Program-made: the position numbers and the translations under genes
Source of the DNA: Tetradesmus obliquus
Taxonomy: Eukaryota; Chlorophyta; Chlorophyceae; Sphaeropleales; Scenedesmaceae
DNA: 64,000 nucleotides
Direction: 5' to 3'
Assembly (NCBI GenBank): GCA_030272155.1
Contig: CP126196.1
Location: forward strand, 2,604,001-2,668,000
In this document: in pieces, positions 44,380 through 55,918 of the stretch
How positions within the stretch are numbered: position 1 is the first letter of the stretch
How the letters are laid out: the number at the start of each line of letters is the position of its first letter
The notes under the pieces: model-generated
What the model saw: the letters and a program-made list of their open reading frames with translations, nothing else
Databases searched by the model: none
Told to the model about the DNA's origin: nothing

Positions 44380-47300
44380 TCACTTCGTGGCTTTCTTGGC
44401 CACCAGCAGCGCAGCGCTGCTTGCAGGAACAGGCACCTCGAACCCACACTTTCCAACTTTGGGATACTGCTTTGACTCAATCTGCATAATCACCGTGGAG
44501 CCCTGAATCTTGCCAGTGAACCCTGCATTCTCATATGTCTGGCCCTGCCACGTGATGTTGCCTTTTGATTTGATGCCTGCCTGGCCTGGCAGCAGCTTGG
44601 AGATGGATGCAGTGCGGCAGAAGCGCTTGTCATCGATCCACAGCTTCATGTTGCAGTTGATGGCATCGTCTTTGTTGATGAGGGCGATGCGCAGGTCACC
44701 GTTGTCGGCGCGCAGCGCCCACACCTGCAACAGAAGCAGCAACGGTGGCAGCAGCGGTGGCAGCAGCAGCAGCAGCGGATGATCAGAGAGTGAGGCAGCT
44801 TGCCAGGTAAACCAAGGCCTGATTGTGGACACGGCCTGCTGCAAACGTCCCAGCAGGAGCACAGCAGTCTCGTATTTGAGTGTGACTCGGGTGTACTGGA
44901 CGAAGCAGAGGGAGTACAGCTCCCACATCTGCAGGCATCACGCCAGGTCAGCAGCAGCACTTGCGCAAGACAGAACAAACAGGCTTTGGTTGTTTGATGC
45001 GGCGCGCGGCACCTGGTGAAAAGCAGCAGCACAATGGGGATTGAGGTTGGAAAAAAGCTGCTTGCATGCCGCTGCAGTGATGCTGTACTTGCAGCCGGCA
45101 CACTACTGCGCTCTTTGCTTTGGGCGCAGCCCCTGCAGCCAGACCCTTGAGGCAGTGCTGTAAGCCGAGCCGCAACACAGCAGCTGCCCACCTTCATGTT
45201 GGCGCCGCATTTGCCCTTGTCTTCCACCTTGGTGTTCACAAAGGTAGCATCAGACTTGCTGTTGTACTTGCCAGCAGCCGCAATGGTCCAAAACAGGTAG
45301 CCATACCATGGGGCATGCACGCTGGGCCATGGCACTGGCTTCCCTAGCTTGCTAGCATCAACCTGCAGGCAGCAATTCAAAAGTTGTTACATGCTACATG
45401 TAACGAGTTTGTAACAACTGTTGCAGTGTGCGAAGTGCATCGTGCATGGCATGCATGTGTGTTGCAGGGATGCCAGCTGCAGCTGTGGCGGGCACCAGCT
45501 GCTGTTGGTGTGCAAGAGAAGCAAACAAGGCAGGCAATGGGCAATGCACAGCCATGCCTTACTGATAATTCTGTGCCAGTAATCAGGGTTGTTGCTGACA
45601 GTGCGCAAGACAGGCTGCCTGCCTAATGCCGTCATGCTGTGTAGAGATTGCAGGTGGCTCTAACGGTGCTGCATGCGCCTGTGAATGCATCAACCCATAC
45701 GTCATCAACCCACATTCATTGCCGGTTGCTGCTGCATGCGCTGCTGCTGCCAGGGCCCTGCCGCATAATTCACGCACCCGCAATGCCTGCAGCTGCTTGA
45801 ACTCATAGGTTGCGTTCTTGTATTTATAGTAGAAGTTGGTCTGCACGCCAGTGTTGGGTTGGCCCAGGTCACCAGTAGGGTGGCCACCGATGCCCCCTGC
45901 AGGCAGGCAGGCAGGCAGGCAGGTTCAAAATTTGTTACTAACAGCGGGCCGGGAAAGCATCAGTGAGGGGAGCAGCCCAGCCCCAAGCTCGGCGTGCTTT
46001 CCTGCAAGCTGCGAAAAGCTCTGCACCAGGCATGCTGGTCCTGCAAGCAGCTCGGGTCCCTACTATGCATGCTTTTCCTGCAAGCTGCGCAAACCTGAAC
46101 CAGGCATGCTGGCTTTGAGAGTTGCAGAGCTTTGTAAAAGGAAAGGAGTGCGTTCCTGCAAGGTGCTGAGAGCTCTGTACCACGCATGATGTCTCTGCAA
46201 GCTGCTCAAATACTTATACCAGGCATGCTGTTCATGCAATGCGCACTACCAGTCATGCTAGGCACGCTGCTCCTGCAAGCTGCACCAACCACATGCTAGG
46301 CATGCCATTCCTGCAAGCCTGCACTATCCCAAAGCTACGCATGCTGCCCCTGCAAGTTGCTCAAAGCTCTTCACAAGGCATGCTGTTCCTGCAAGTTGCT
46401 CAAAGCTCTTTACAAGGCATGCTGCCCTGCAAGTTGCTTAAAGCTCTGTGCAAGGCATGCTGTTCCTGCAAAATGCACAGCTCCCATTCAGGCCCATCTA
46501 CAGTGCAGGTGGAAGCCCTTGGCACCGCTAGGCATGCTGTTCCTGCAAGCTGCACCAACATGCTGCTAGGCATGCTGTTCCTGCAAGCTGCACCAACATA
46601 CTGCTAGGCATGCTGTTCCTGCAAGCTGCACCAAGATACTGCTAGGCATGCTGTTCCTGCAAGCTGCACCAACATACTGCTAGGCATGCTGTTCCTGCAA
46701 GCTGCACCAACATACTGCTAGGCATGCTGTTCCTGCAAGCTGCACCAACATACTGCTAGGCATGCTGTTCCTGCAGGCTGCATGACATTCTCGTTAGCCG
46801 CACTCACAGTGCAAGTGAATGCCCTTGGCACTGCTAGGCATGCTGTTCCTGCAAGCTGCACTAACATACTGCTAGGCATGCTGTTCCTGCAAGCTGCACC
46901 AACTTCTAGTCAGGCCCGCACTCACAGTGCAGGTGGAAGCCCTTGGCTCCAGCGCGCGCGAATGCAAACAGAGCATCAGCCACCCACAGCCCGCCGATCA
47001 GCGTGTCACTCATGTTCACTTTGCCGCCTCCATACCTGCAGGCAGCAGCAGCAGCAGCAGATGTGCTCAGGCGCAGGCACCGACCAAAAGGAATGCCAGC
47101 ATGCTTCAAACCCAGCCTAGCAGCGCTGGCTTCAGCACGCCTCGAACGCTGCTTTGCTTCAACCCGATGGTTCAATGAGTTCCCGCCACACCAGAACCGC
47201 TCATAAGCAGGTGCTAAGCACACCATAAAACTGCAGTCACCTGATAGCGCATCGCGCAGCTGGCGGATTGTAACACTGCCAGGCACCTGACTCCTGCCAC

Positions 47301-50088
47301 AGATAACAACGATCCCCTAACTGTGCAAACCACCAGCAAGTTGGTCTCGCGGATGCGCAAACCCAGCTTCTCTTTATCCACAGCTGCTCACATTCAGACT
47401 GATACACTACCACCAGCAGATTCAAGTCATTACTTTTACTGTGCTCACTCTCCTTTTCTGGTCTCAGACCATGTGTTCAACCTCTTGTGGCTCATACATC
47501 CAAGATGGTGCCAGGACCCACATGTAACTATCCTCTCTCAAAGATAAGCACCACAGCCACTCACAGCGAGTTTGTCTCGCTGATGCGCACGCCCAGCTTC
47601 TCCTTCTCCTTGGCTGTTTACATGCACACAACTACAGCTGCCCCAACAAATTCTCAGCTGACTTCTCAGCCACTCACAGCGAGTTGCTCTGCTGATGCGC
47701 ACGCCCAGCTTCTCCTTCTCCACAGCTCCACGTGTAACAATACTTACCAGCAACAGACAATTGAGTTGGACAGATGTTGAGCCGGAGCACCCAGTCACTC
47801 CCCCCCCCCCCAAAAAAAAAACACCCACACAAACATAACAAATGTGCAACTCACAGCGAGTTTGTCTCGCTGATGCGCACGCCCAGCTTCTCCTTCTCCA
47901 CCAGGCGCTGGTACTCGCCGTACTTGCTCAGCCCAAAGTCCTGCAGGCTCTGAGACAGCAGCTGCTTGGGGGTGACCGTGGTGTTGTCGATGTACGGGCT
48001 GCGGCGGCGGCAGCAGCAGCAGTTTCGTTAGCAGCAAAGATGAGTGCAGCATACGATAGCTGCAACAGCAGCTGCTTGGGCGTGGCCGTGGTGCCATCAA
48101 TGTACCTGCCGCGGCGGCAGCAGCAGCAGAAGCAGTAGTGCGGCGCTGTGTTCAGCGGCAGAGTTGAGCGCAAGACAGCGAAGCCACGGGTCTAGCAAGC
48201 GACACATACCACATGCAGCACAAATGCATCACAGTGTTGAAGCAGCTGTGTTGCACCTTACGGCCCGTGATGGGCATGGCAGGCAGTAGCGGCGACTCAC
48301 TAGTAGTGGATGTTGGTCTCCGCCAGGTAGCAATCCTTGCCGGTGTACAGCACACGCGCCAGCCAGCTTGTAGGCTGCGTGTTCACGTTGCCTGCAGGAA
48401 CAGCAGTAGCAGCAGCAGCAGCACCGCAAGCATCAGCATTTGCAGTGCCACATCCGTTTGATGCGTATTTCCTGGCGTTGCGTGTGATTAGAGCACGCAG
48501 GTGCGACCGTGCACGTGCCTGTGGCAGCACAAGGCTTGCAGGAAAGGCACATGATGACTTCCTGCAAGCTGCGCTCACCTCCACCATCTACGCAGCTGCT
48601 GACCCCACCCCATGCCGGGCTGTCTTGTGGCATGGCACTGCGCTGCGTTTTGAACAATCAAGCGCGCATCACGTGCTCTGCTGTTGCTGTTGTTGCTTGG
48701 CTCAATCAACATAATTGTAACAATAATCGGCCAGCGCACTCACCCCAGCCGGGCCCTGACAGGAACTTTGGGTCCTCCCTGTGGTTGCAGGGGTTGACCT
48801 GGCGCGCCACCAGATCAAACCACTTGGCGTATGCGTCAATGCCGGGCTTCCACTTGCCCTTTGCATCGTAACCGCCAAGCCCGGTGGGCCAGAACTCAGG
48901 CTGCGGCAGCAGCAGCAGCAGCAGCAGGTGATTCAGTACAGGTGCAGAGGCATGTGCAGGCTTCCACTTGCCCGTTGCATCGTAACCGCCAAGCCCGGTG
49001 GGCCAGAACTCAGGCTGCGGCAGCAGCAGCAGCAGCAGCAGCAGGTGTTTCTGTGCAGGTGCAAAAGCATTTGCAGCAGTGCCAGCCACATGAACTGCAT
49101 CTATCTGACGGCAGGCACATGAGGGACGCAATGGTGCCCTTCAACTAAACAAAAAAAAACTCGCATGACAACGTGTGCTGTGTGTTTACCTCGTTGCCGA
49201 GCTCGTACACGATCACGCTGTTGCCCAGGTACTTCTTGGAGGCAGCAATGATCTGCTTGCCCATGGCGGTGGCGTTCTTGGGCCACAGCGGCAGCCCCAG
49301 GATGAACCTGCGGCAGCAGCAGCAGCAGCAGGGGCAGCAACACTGTGAGCATGTGTGACAAGAGGTTATAGAAGTGGCGGTTGGAGTCCTTGGGCCACAG
49401 CGGGAGCCCCAGGTTGAACCTGCGGCAGCAGCAGCAGCAGCAACACCGTCAGCATGCATGACGGCAGATCATACAAGTGGCGGTTGGCCACAGCGGAAGC
49501 CCCAGAATGAACCTGCGGCAGCAGCAGCAGCAGCAGCAGGGGCAGGGGCAGCAACACCGTGAGCATGTGTGACGACAGGTTATACAAGCGGCGGTTGGCC
49601 ACAGCGGAAGCCCCAGGATGAACCTGCGGCAGCAGCAGCAGCAGCAGGGGCAGCAACACTGTGAGCTTCCAATAAACAGGCATGATGACCGATGGCACAT
49701 GTCCTATTGCGCACATGTGGGGCCGTGTCCTGTGTGGTTGCAGTGCAGGAGTTGCGGGTAGCAGCTTGATGCTGCAGCTGCAACAGTGAGCATTGCAGCT
49801 TGCAATCATGCCGTACTGCTGTGGCTACCTGCTGCCTGCTGCTGTGAGTGCTGGCTGTGCCCAGTCAGCTGCCCAGCCATGCTGCTGCTTGTGCATGTAG
49901 CGTGCACCTGCTCTCCCAGCTGTGCAAATATTTGGAGCTGCTTCTGCCATTTCCAGCTGCTGCTGCTGCTGCTGCATGTTTGGTGCAGCCAAACAGGTTA
50001 TGCTGTTGCGTGTTGTGCCAGCCCCACCTGGCGTTGGTCTTCTGCTGCAGCAGCTTGAGAGCCTTCCAGGTGGCATCATCCGGGACCT

Positions 50089-50132
<44 letters not shown>

Positions 50133-52001
50133 GACACTATGCTTTGAGTTTGTAAAGCATGTGACATCTGACATATGACTGTTCAACTGCTTCCTGAGAC
50201 ATGCTGCAGGCTGCCCATTGATCTGTTTTTGTTCAATCTGCAAGCATCCGTACAGCTCCAACAATAACTGGCAAGAATATCCACCTTCACAGCACAAAGC
50301 TGCCTCTTTCACCCGTCATATCTTGCGCCACACACTATACACTGTCCCACGTCAGGAGCCTCACCCGAGTCATCTTGTCCTGGCTGGCGCCGCCCACGCG
50401 GATGATGGGCGAGGGGCTGAGCATCTTGAACACCTCGGCCCAGGCTGCCACATTGCGCTCATCACCATAGTCGTGGATGCGGTTGTACTCATGAGAAGTG
50501 GACAGGAAGGCTTCAGGCACGCGCCTGGCGCGCACAATGTACACAACGTACGTAAAAACAGCAGTGTCAAGTATGATTTGGATAGGTGAGCAGTATGCGG
50601 CTGCTTGTAGCACGTGCAGCCTTGGCTAAGGCATAGGACACGCCTGCAAGTCAACTGCTAGAGCTGGAGACACAGCACAGCAAGCGTGCTGAAGTTGCAG
50701 CCGCTGGTGTGATGCAGACGCAGGCGCTGCTTGGCCACGCATTTGCCGCTGCTTGAGAGGCCCCTGCTGCTGCAGCAGCTTGTGCAGTTCTGCTTCAAGG
50801 ATGCTGCCTCTTTCAGTGCACATGATGGCAAGCAATGCAATGCAGCAAGCGAGACAGCCTGCACAGCACACACCTGGCGCTGCTTCCAGAACTGACAGAG
50901 ACAGTTGCAGTTGGCCACGCTGCCACCGGCTGCACCATCTGCGCCAGTAAGCTGCGGGGAGCAGCAGCCCCCTCATCCTCCCCGCCTTGCTGCTGCTGCT
51001 TGTGGCTGCTGTCATCTGTGCTGGGTGTGCGTTGACCTGCACACGCAGGACCATTGCGGCAGCCAGCGATCAGAAGAACGGCATGCAGCAGCAGCTTGCA
51101 GGACTCCTGGAGGCCATGCCCTTACGAATGCATATAAAAAATGCTCAAATGTTGCATGTCGTATTGACAAATGCTCACCACAAAAGCTACGCTGCTGGCT
51201 TTCCTGCAAGCAGCTGACACCAAGCGGCACCTCCAGCCACTAGACACTGCCCTGGTGCATTTGCTGAACCAGGAAGCGCAAAGCAGGAAGCCGCCAAACA
51301 CGCTTCGCTTACTGAAATGGCTGATGTGCAAGTAGTGCAGTATGTGCTGCGGCATGGACGCACCTCTGCAATAGCCACTGCTGCAGTGCTTGCCAAGTTC
51401 ACACTGCGCTCCTTCTGCCAGGGGCCTGCAGGCGCTGCCCACTTTGCTGCTGAGCATGTCTTCCTGCAAGCACTCGACCTCAATGCCGGAGCAGGCGACT
51501 GCAGCAGCACGGCAGGGCGACAGACACTAAAGACCACTGCTCAACACTGTTGCATAGGGCTGTTGTTGAGGGTGGTATGCAGTTGAATCGCGCACTGGTA
51601 TGATCAGGTGCTGCACCAGCAACCATCTCCGCGCTTTCAAGTTAACAACAGGCTGACCTGCCCAAGTACCACCAGAACTTACATGATTCAGGGCTGGTTC
51701 TGCGCCAGGCAGCAGCAGCGTCCCATGCATCCTCCTTTGCAGCGCCCACATACTGATAGCACAGCTGCTGAGCACTGCCTGACAGCTTGCCACAAAGGTC
51801 TTGCATGCTGTGGATGTGCCCTTGCTGATGCGCATCTGTGTATTGTTGCAGAAATCGCTGACCAATGGGAGCTATTGTCTGCAGGCAGGCCACCAGCAGC
51901 AGGCTGACAGCCATTGCTGCAGCACAGGTCCCTGCCGCTCTCATAATCTTCTTCAAATTATTCTTCTTATTATCTAGCGGTGTATAGCCCTGGGACTGCA
52001 T
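44380..52001 (-). CDS. GH79-like glycoside hydrolase, probably extracytoplasmic
   Basis: Likely hydrolyses uronic-acid-containing glycans (heparanase/beta-glucuronidase clan). Eleven exons join in frame to a 512 aa core: 50938-50874, 50524-50365, 50086-50028, 49307-49190, 48900-48744, 48391-48301, 47998-47855, 47035-46926, 45896-45778, 45362-45192, 44724-44380. Core: VPEAFLSTSHEYNR near the start; RFILGLPLWPKNAT; acid/base Glu in YELGNEPEFWPTG (E134 of the core); AETNIHYYPYIDN; nucleophile Glu in RISETNSLYGGG (E261); HLHWGIGGHPTGD; and a C-terminal beta domain (VWALRADNGDLRIALINKD). Two further exons, 52001-51683 and 51498-51364, are tentative; they join in phase and code a hydrophobic anchor (AAAMAVSLLLVACLQTIA) and a Cys-rich module (GAQCELGKHCSSGYCRG). 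The link from 51364 to 50938 is unresolved. Family assignment to GH79 rests on motif memory. Confidence 0.75.
45975..46915. repeat. 38-bp minisatellite in a GH79 intron
   Basis: The unit AGGCATGCTGTTCCTGCAAG plus CTGCACCAACATACTGCT is repeated at least six times nearly perfectly from about 46529 to 46780, and twice more at about 46835-46905; more diverged units extend back to about 45975. Two copies of the end of the 47035-46926 exon (near 46497-46525 and 46797-46832) are embedded. Each unit carries CTTGCAGGAA on the sense strand, an acceptor-like string. Confidence 0.92.
47330..47740 (-). repeat. Three copies of the 3' edge of the 47998-47855 exon
   Basis: Bases coding EKLGVRISETNSL, the nucleophile motif, with their donor recur near 47333-47385, 47562-47615 and 47676-47730, in the intron after the real exon. 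Confidence 0.88.
48020..48116 (-). repeat. Copy of the 5' edge of the 47998-47855 exon
   Basis: Bases coding YIDGTTATPKQLLLQ with an upstream acceptor lie near 48060-48107; the real exon codes YIDNTTVTPKQLLSQ. Confidence 0.85.
48904..49030 (-). repeat. Copy of the 5' edge of the 48900-48744 exon
   Basis: Bases coding PEFWPTGLGGYDATGKWKP, with acceptor and CTG run, lie near 48957-49035. Confidence 0.88.
49380..49645 (-). repeat. Three copies of the 5' edge of the 49307-49190 exon
   Basis: Acceptor plus bases coding FILGLPLWP recur near 49392-49425, 49488-49515 and 49596-49630. Each is preceded, in sense, by a (CTG)n run; period about 95-120 bp. Confidence 0.9.
50087..50135 (-). repeat. Triplet run (CTG in sense) before an acceptor
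   Basis: About 15 units directly preceding the acceptor of the 50086-50028 exon. Confidence 0.92.
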
Positions 52002-53332
52002 GACTACCAAGCTCCTGCGAGCTGGTACCGTGCAGAACGGCACCCGGCCGCAGGTAGACGCGCTTAATATGTATATATTACGTCAATCTAGCCAATGATG
52101 TGATACGATAAGGGATGCGGCTGTGAGTAACCTGCTGGGGCTGCCCCTGGTCACTAGTGACAAGGCAAATGAAATTCGTGCCGTCCAAGTGAACAAGCGA
52201 CGTGCAGAACTTGCAAATGATCAGTTTGGTTGACTGCATGTCGACAAGCGTCCGGTCACTTGTCATTTGCGTATTGACAGGGCCGTTCAGGGTGTCTGTT
52301 AGTCATCAGGGCCGGGTGCAAGCCATGCCGGCCGTGTGTGCGTGCCTGTATACCCGTGCAAAATGCTTTGCAATGGATGAGCCCCTTGTGTCGAGCGTGC
52401 CTGCCCAGTTGCAGCCTACTCTTGCTGTTAGCCTTTCAGGCTCAGCCTGTGCACACATCCAGTCTGGTCCAGGAGCTTCCTGCAGCGGCAGGCCTGCCAA
52501 AAATATGACGCCAACTTGAAGAACTTGAGCGACATAGCAGTCAAAGGCGTGCAGCAGTCGCCCCTATAGACTAGAGCAGCAGAAATCACATCCACACTGC
52601 GGCAGCTGGCGCTGTCTGTGTGGGCATGCTTGCTTACCAGGCCCTGGTTGCGGCGATGGGATGAAATACGACAGACGGAACTGATGCGGCGGTAAGCTCA
52701 ACAGCCTCACAAGCTGCAGCCTGCTGAATTCAGCGTTTGTGAAGCTGGCCATGGGGGTTCAGATCATCAAGGCAGGTTGAGCCAGCTGAAGCCAGCCTGG
52801 CTGCCAGCTGGCGACCAGCGGGTGCCTGCAGGCCCAGAGCTTGAGGCCAAGGCCTTCTGTACTCTGCATTGCCAAAGCAGTTTGGCACACATCTTACGTC
52901 AATTACAGACCCTGGACCACGCCGTGTCTTGGTATGGTATGTTTGGTCCTGGCCATGGCCCACTGGGCTGAGCCAGGCAGGCTAGCCTGGCAGCGCTGCC
53001 GCTGCTTTATTCCTGTGGAAGCCACCAGCACAGTGTGCTGCCGACATGCACCTCTGCAGCCGCACAAGTACTACGATAAAGCAGTTTGTTTATTTCTGCT
53101 GCAATCGGGCGTACAAATTGGCATTGTCAACCGATTAAACCACTCTGCCGTTAGGGTTGTTCAATGATGACCACAGACGTAACATGTATATATAGTTCTA
53201 GAAGCATTGCGTAGCACTGATAAGCATTGCTTGAGCTACGCCGTTGTTCAAAGTTTAATTATTTCGTGCTCCAGTGTACTGCAACGTCTCTTTGCGTCTG
53301 CTCGACGAACTTCATTACTTGTCGCTCCAACA
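52002..53332. other. Divergent intergenic region upstream of KCS 1
   Basis: No coding region is supported. A TATATATA box lies at 53187-53194, about 140 bp before the KCS start codon. A palindrome CAGGCTAGCCTG lies at about 52978-52990. Confidence 0.45.
53187..53194 (+). promoter_or_regulatory. Probable TATA box of KCS 1
   Basis: TATATATA about 140 bp upstream of ATG 53333, on the correct strand and in an otherwise GC-moderate leader. Function is inferred from position only. Confidence 0.45.
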
Positions 53333-55918
53333 ATGGCGAGCCTGCCGCTCTACATGGTGGACTTTGCCTGTTTCAATGCCCCGCAAGAGCTGAAAGTGGA
53401 CTTTCATGAAGCGCATGAGGCAGCCCTGAAGAACTGGAAGGTGATGCATGTTTGGTCTAGCTCAGGCCATGCGCAGCCCCTGCTCCGCACTATGGAGACG
53501 CCAAAACCTCTATTCAGCCAGCATTCTATGAGGCTTTTGAAGTCGCTGCGTTTGCGTGCATCACGGGCGCCAAGCACTGGCGGGAGTCCCGCCATCAGCA
53601 AGCTTCTGCACTTGCAGACACAAACTTGGGTGTTGAAAGAGTCCGAAAGACAGTATATTTACCGAATCCTTGCCTTGCAACATCTCAGAGTCGCTGACTG
53701 GCTGGTTTCCCTGTCTGCTGCTTTGCTGTGCCGCTGCTTATCTTTCCCTGGCATGCTTGTTGACAGTGCGCAACACAAGAGAAGATGGATTTTGTTGCTA
53801 AGATATTCAACAAGTCTGGCATCAGCTCCAATATGACCGCTATTCCGGCATGCATCCTGCCAGTGTACAGCAGCGAGCCGAAGACAGACCTCAACCATGC
53901 ACAGGCAGAGGCTAAGATGGTGTATGGCCAGGTTATCAGCGAGGTGCTGCGCAAGACAGGTGAACTGTGGCTTAGAATATACTGCGTTCAGCACAGCAGC
54001 TGTCGAGCTGGCAATCCTAGTGCACAACAGGGCGGCGGGTCCTGCAGGACTACATTCCCCAACAGCAACAGTTGACAGCAAGCAGTCTTGCAGGAGTCGC
54101 CTTTGCCAGTGGTGCAGCCAGGTACTTGGTGGTGCTCTGTTACAAACAGCAGACATACACAGACTCTGTGTTGGCCTACAGTTGAACTGCAAGTGCAGCA
54201 GTAGATGCGGCTGTTGACTAGGAAGTCATCCGCTCATGTTGCACAGTGCCACCTACTGGTGGGCATCCTGCAAGGCAGCTCTTGTCAAAGACTGTTTTGC
54301 CCTCTGTAGCACTAATCACATTCAATATTCGCTGTGTCTTACATGTCTTGCAGGTTTGAAGCCCACTGACATCGACATCCTGTTGACAAACACATCAGTT
54401 TACTGTCCTACACCATCCATTGCCAGCATGGTTGTCAACATGTTCAAGATGCGTGAAGACATCGAGTGCTACCACATGGGAGGCATGGGCTGCGCGTTTG
54501 GGGTGCTTGGCTTGAACCTGGCGCGCGACATGCTGATTGCTCACCCTGGCAAGATCTGTCTGTTTGTGAGCAGCGAGATCCTCACCAGTGCCTTCTACCC
54601 AGGCGAGCGCAAGGAGGCGCTTGTGACCAACGCGCTGTTCCGCATGGGAGGCAGCGCAGTCATCCTGACCAACAACCCCACCTGGAGGGGCCACAGCAAG
54701 TACCAGCTGCAGCACTGCCTGCGTGTGCACACAGGCGCCAGCGACAGGGCCTTCAAGTGAGTTGCTGGTGCATTGCTCTGTACCAATGCCATGCTTTTGG
54801 AATCGTTGCAGACGTCATACCAGTTGTTGTTGTCTGTACAGCTCAGCAGTGTGCAAAGAACAGCAACGTGCATGAAGGCAGTGTCAACATGCGAGGCAGG
54901 ACAGCAAAGCTGCTTGCAGGACAGGCCACAAGCAAGGTGCTGGCCACAATAGGGCTGTGGTCATCAAAGCAGCTGGCTACTGCAGCACTGGCAGCAGCAA
55001 CAGCAGCAGCAACAGCAGCAGCAGCTGTAACGGAGCTTGTTTGGCAGACAAATCCATGATGTTGCAGCATAGTCTTGTGGCTGCTGCTGCTGCTGCTGCT
55101 GATTGTCACCATATAAGATGTTTGCCTGTTTCAACTCTCCCCACACCAGCACGCTCAACTGGGAGCCGGATGAGAACGGCGTCAATGGCCTTGTCGTCAC
55201 AAAGACCTTGCCCGGTGAGGCTGCTGTAGCTTTGGAGAAGGCCATGCGCAAGATGGCACCCAAAATCATGACCTGGGGGCAGTATGCAGAGGCAGGCATC
55301 CACTACACACAGGCCTATGCAGCAAAGGTCAGCAGTGGTCGTCTGTGTGCAGCACCACCTCACAAGTACCAGCCAGACTTCACACGCTGCGCAGACCACT
55401 TCCTGCTGCACGCTGGCGGATACGCCATCCTGCGGGGCATCCAGAAGGGCCTGCGCCTGCCTGCTGACAAGATGATGCCCAGCTTTGCCAGCCTGCGTGA
55501 CTTTGGCAACACCAGCAGCTCCAGCACCTGGTACACCTGGTCCTACCTGGAGTCAACAGGGTCTGTGGCTAAGAGTCAGACAGTGCTGCAGGTTGGGGTT
55601 GGTGGCGGCATGAAGAGCGGCGTTGCATACTGGCGGGCGCTGCGCAGCATCAAGGACATCCACCCCTGCTGGGCTCACCTTGGCGGCGTGCCCATCAATG
55701 AAGCTGACCTGCCCCGCCCTATCAGCAATGACTACAAGTCTGTCTTTGACCTGCCCAGCAGCCGCTCGCAGGAGGAGCAGAAGAAGGCAATTGAGGCGGC
55801 AAACTCAGCACCACGTGTGAGCGTGCTGGCAGCCGCCAGCGATGCTAGCAAATCACACCAACAGCAGCAGCAATCAGCAGCTCCTCAGGTGGTCAGCCTG
55901 CATGCAGCAGCCTATTAA
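53333..55918 (+). CDS. 3-ketoacyl-CoA synthase (FAE1/KCS type), 490 aa
   Basis: Condenses malonyl-CoA with a fatty acyl-CoA, the first step of very-long-chain fatty acid elongation. Exons 53333-53440, 53767-53959, 54354-54756 and 55150-55918 join in frame. The thiolase-fold triad is visible: Cys147 in YHMGGMGC, His322 in HFLLHAGG, Asn355 in FGNTSS; the His-Asn spacing of 33 equals that of plant KCS. Other landmarks are LLTNTSVYCPTPSIASMVVN, LFVSSEILTSAFY and ILTNNPTWRGHSKYQL. The protein starts directly at the LYMVDFACFNAP motif that opens the FAE1/CUT1 domain, so the two N-terminal membrane helices of land-plant KCS are missing, and no upstream in-frame ATG adds them. The C-terminal 50 residues are Ala/Gln-rich. 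It is paralogous and convergent with the gene at 57720-60313. Confidence 0.92.

Noticed and set aside
44800-44928. Frame coding MWELYSLCFVQYTRV, preceded by CAG, inside a GH79 intron
   Set aside because: Direct joining of 45192 to 44724 gives the conserved sequence in phase, so this piece is not needed; an alternative exon cannot be excluded.
46529-46780. Regular 38-bp repeats resembling a CRISPR array
   Set aside because: There are no unique spacers, units are head-to-tail minisatellite copies, and the setting is a eukaryotic intron.
52735-53010. GCCAG/CTGGC-rich stretch suggesting a MITE
   Set aside because: No matching terminal inverted repeats or target duplication could be placed.
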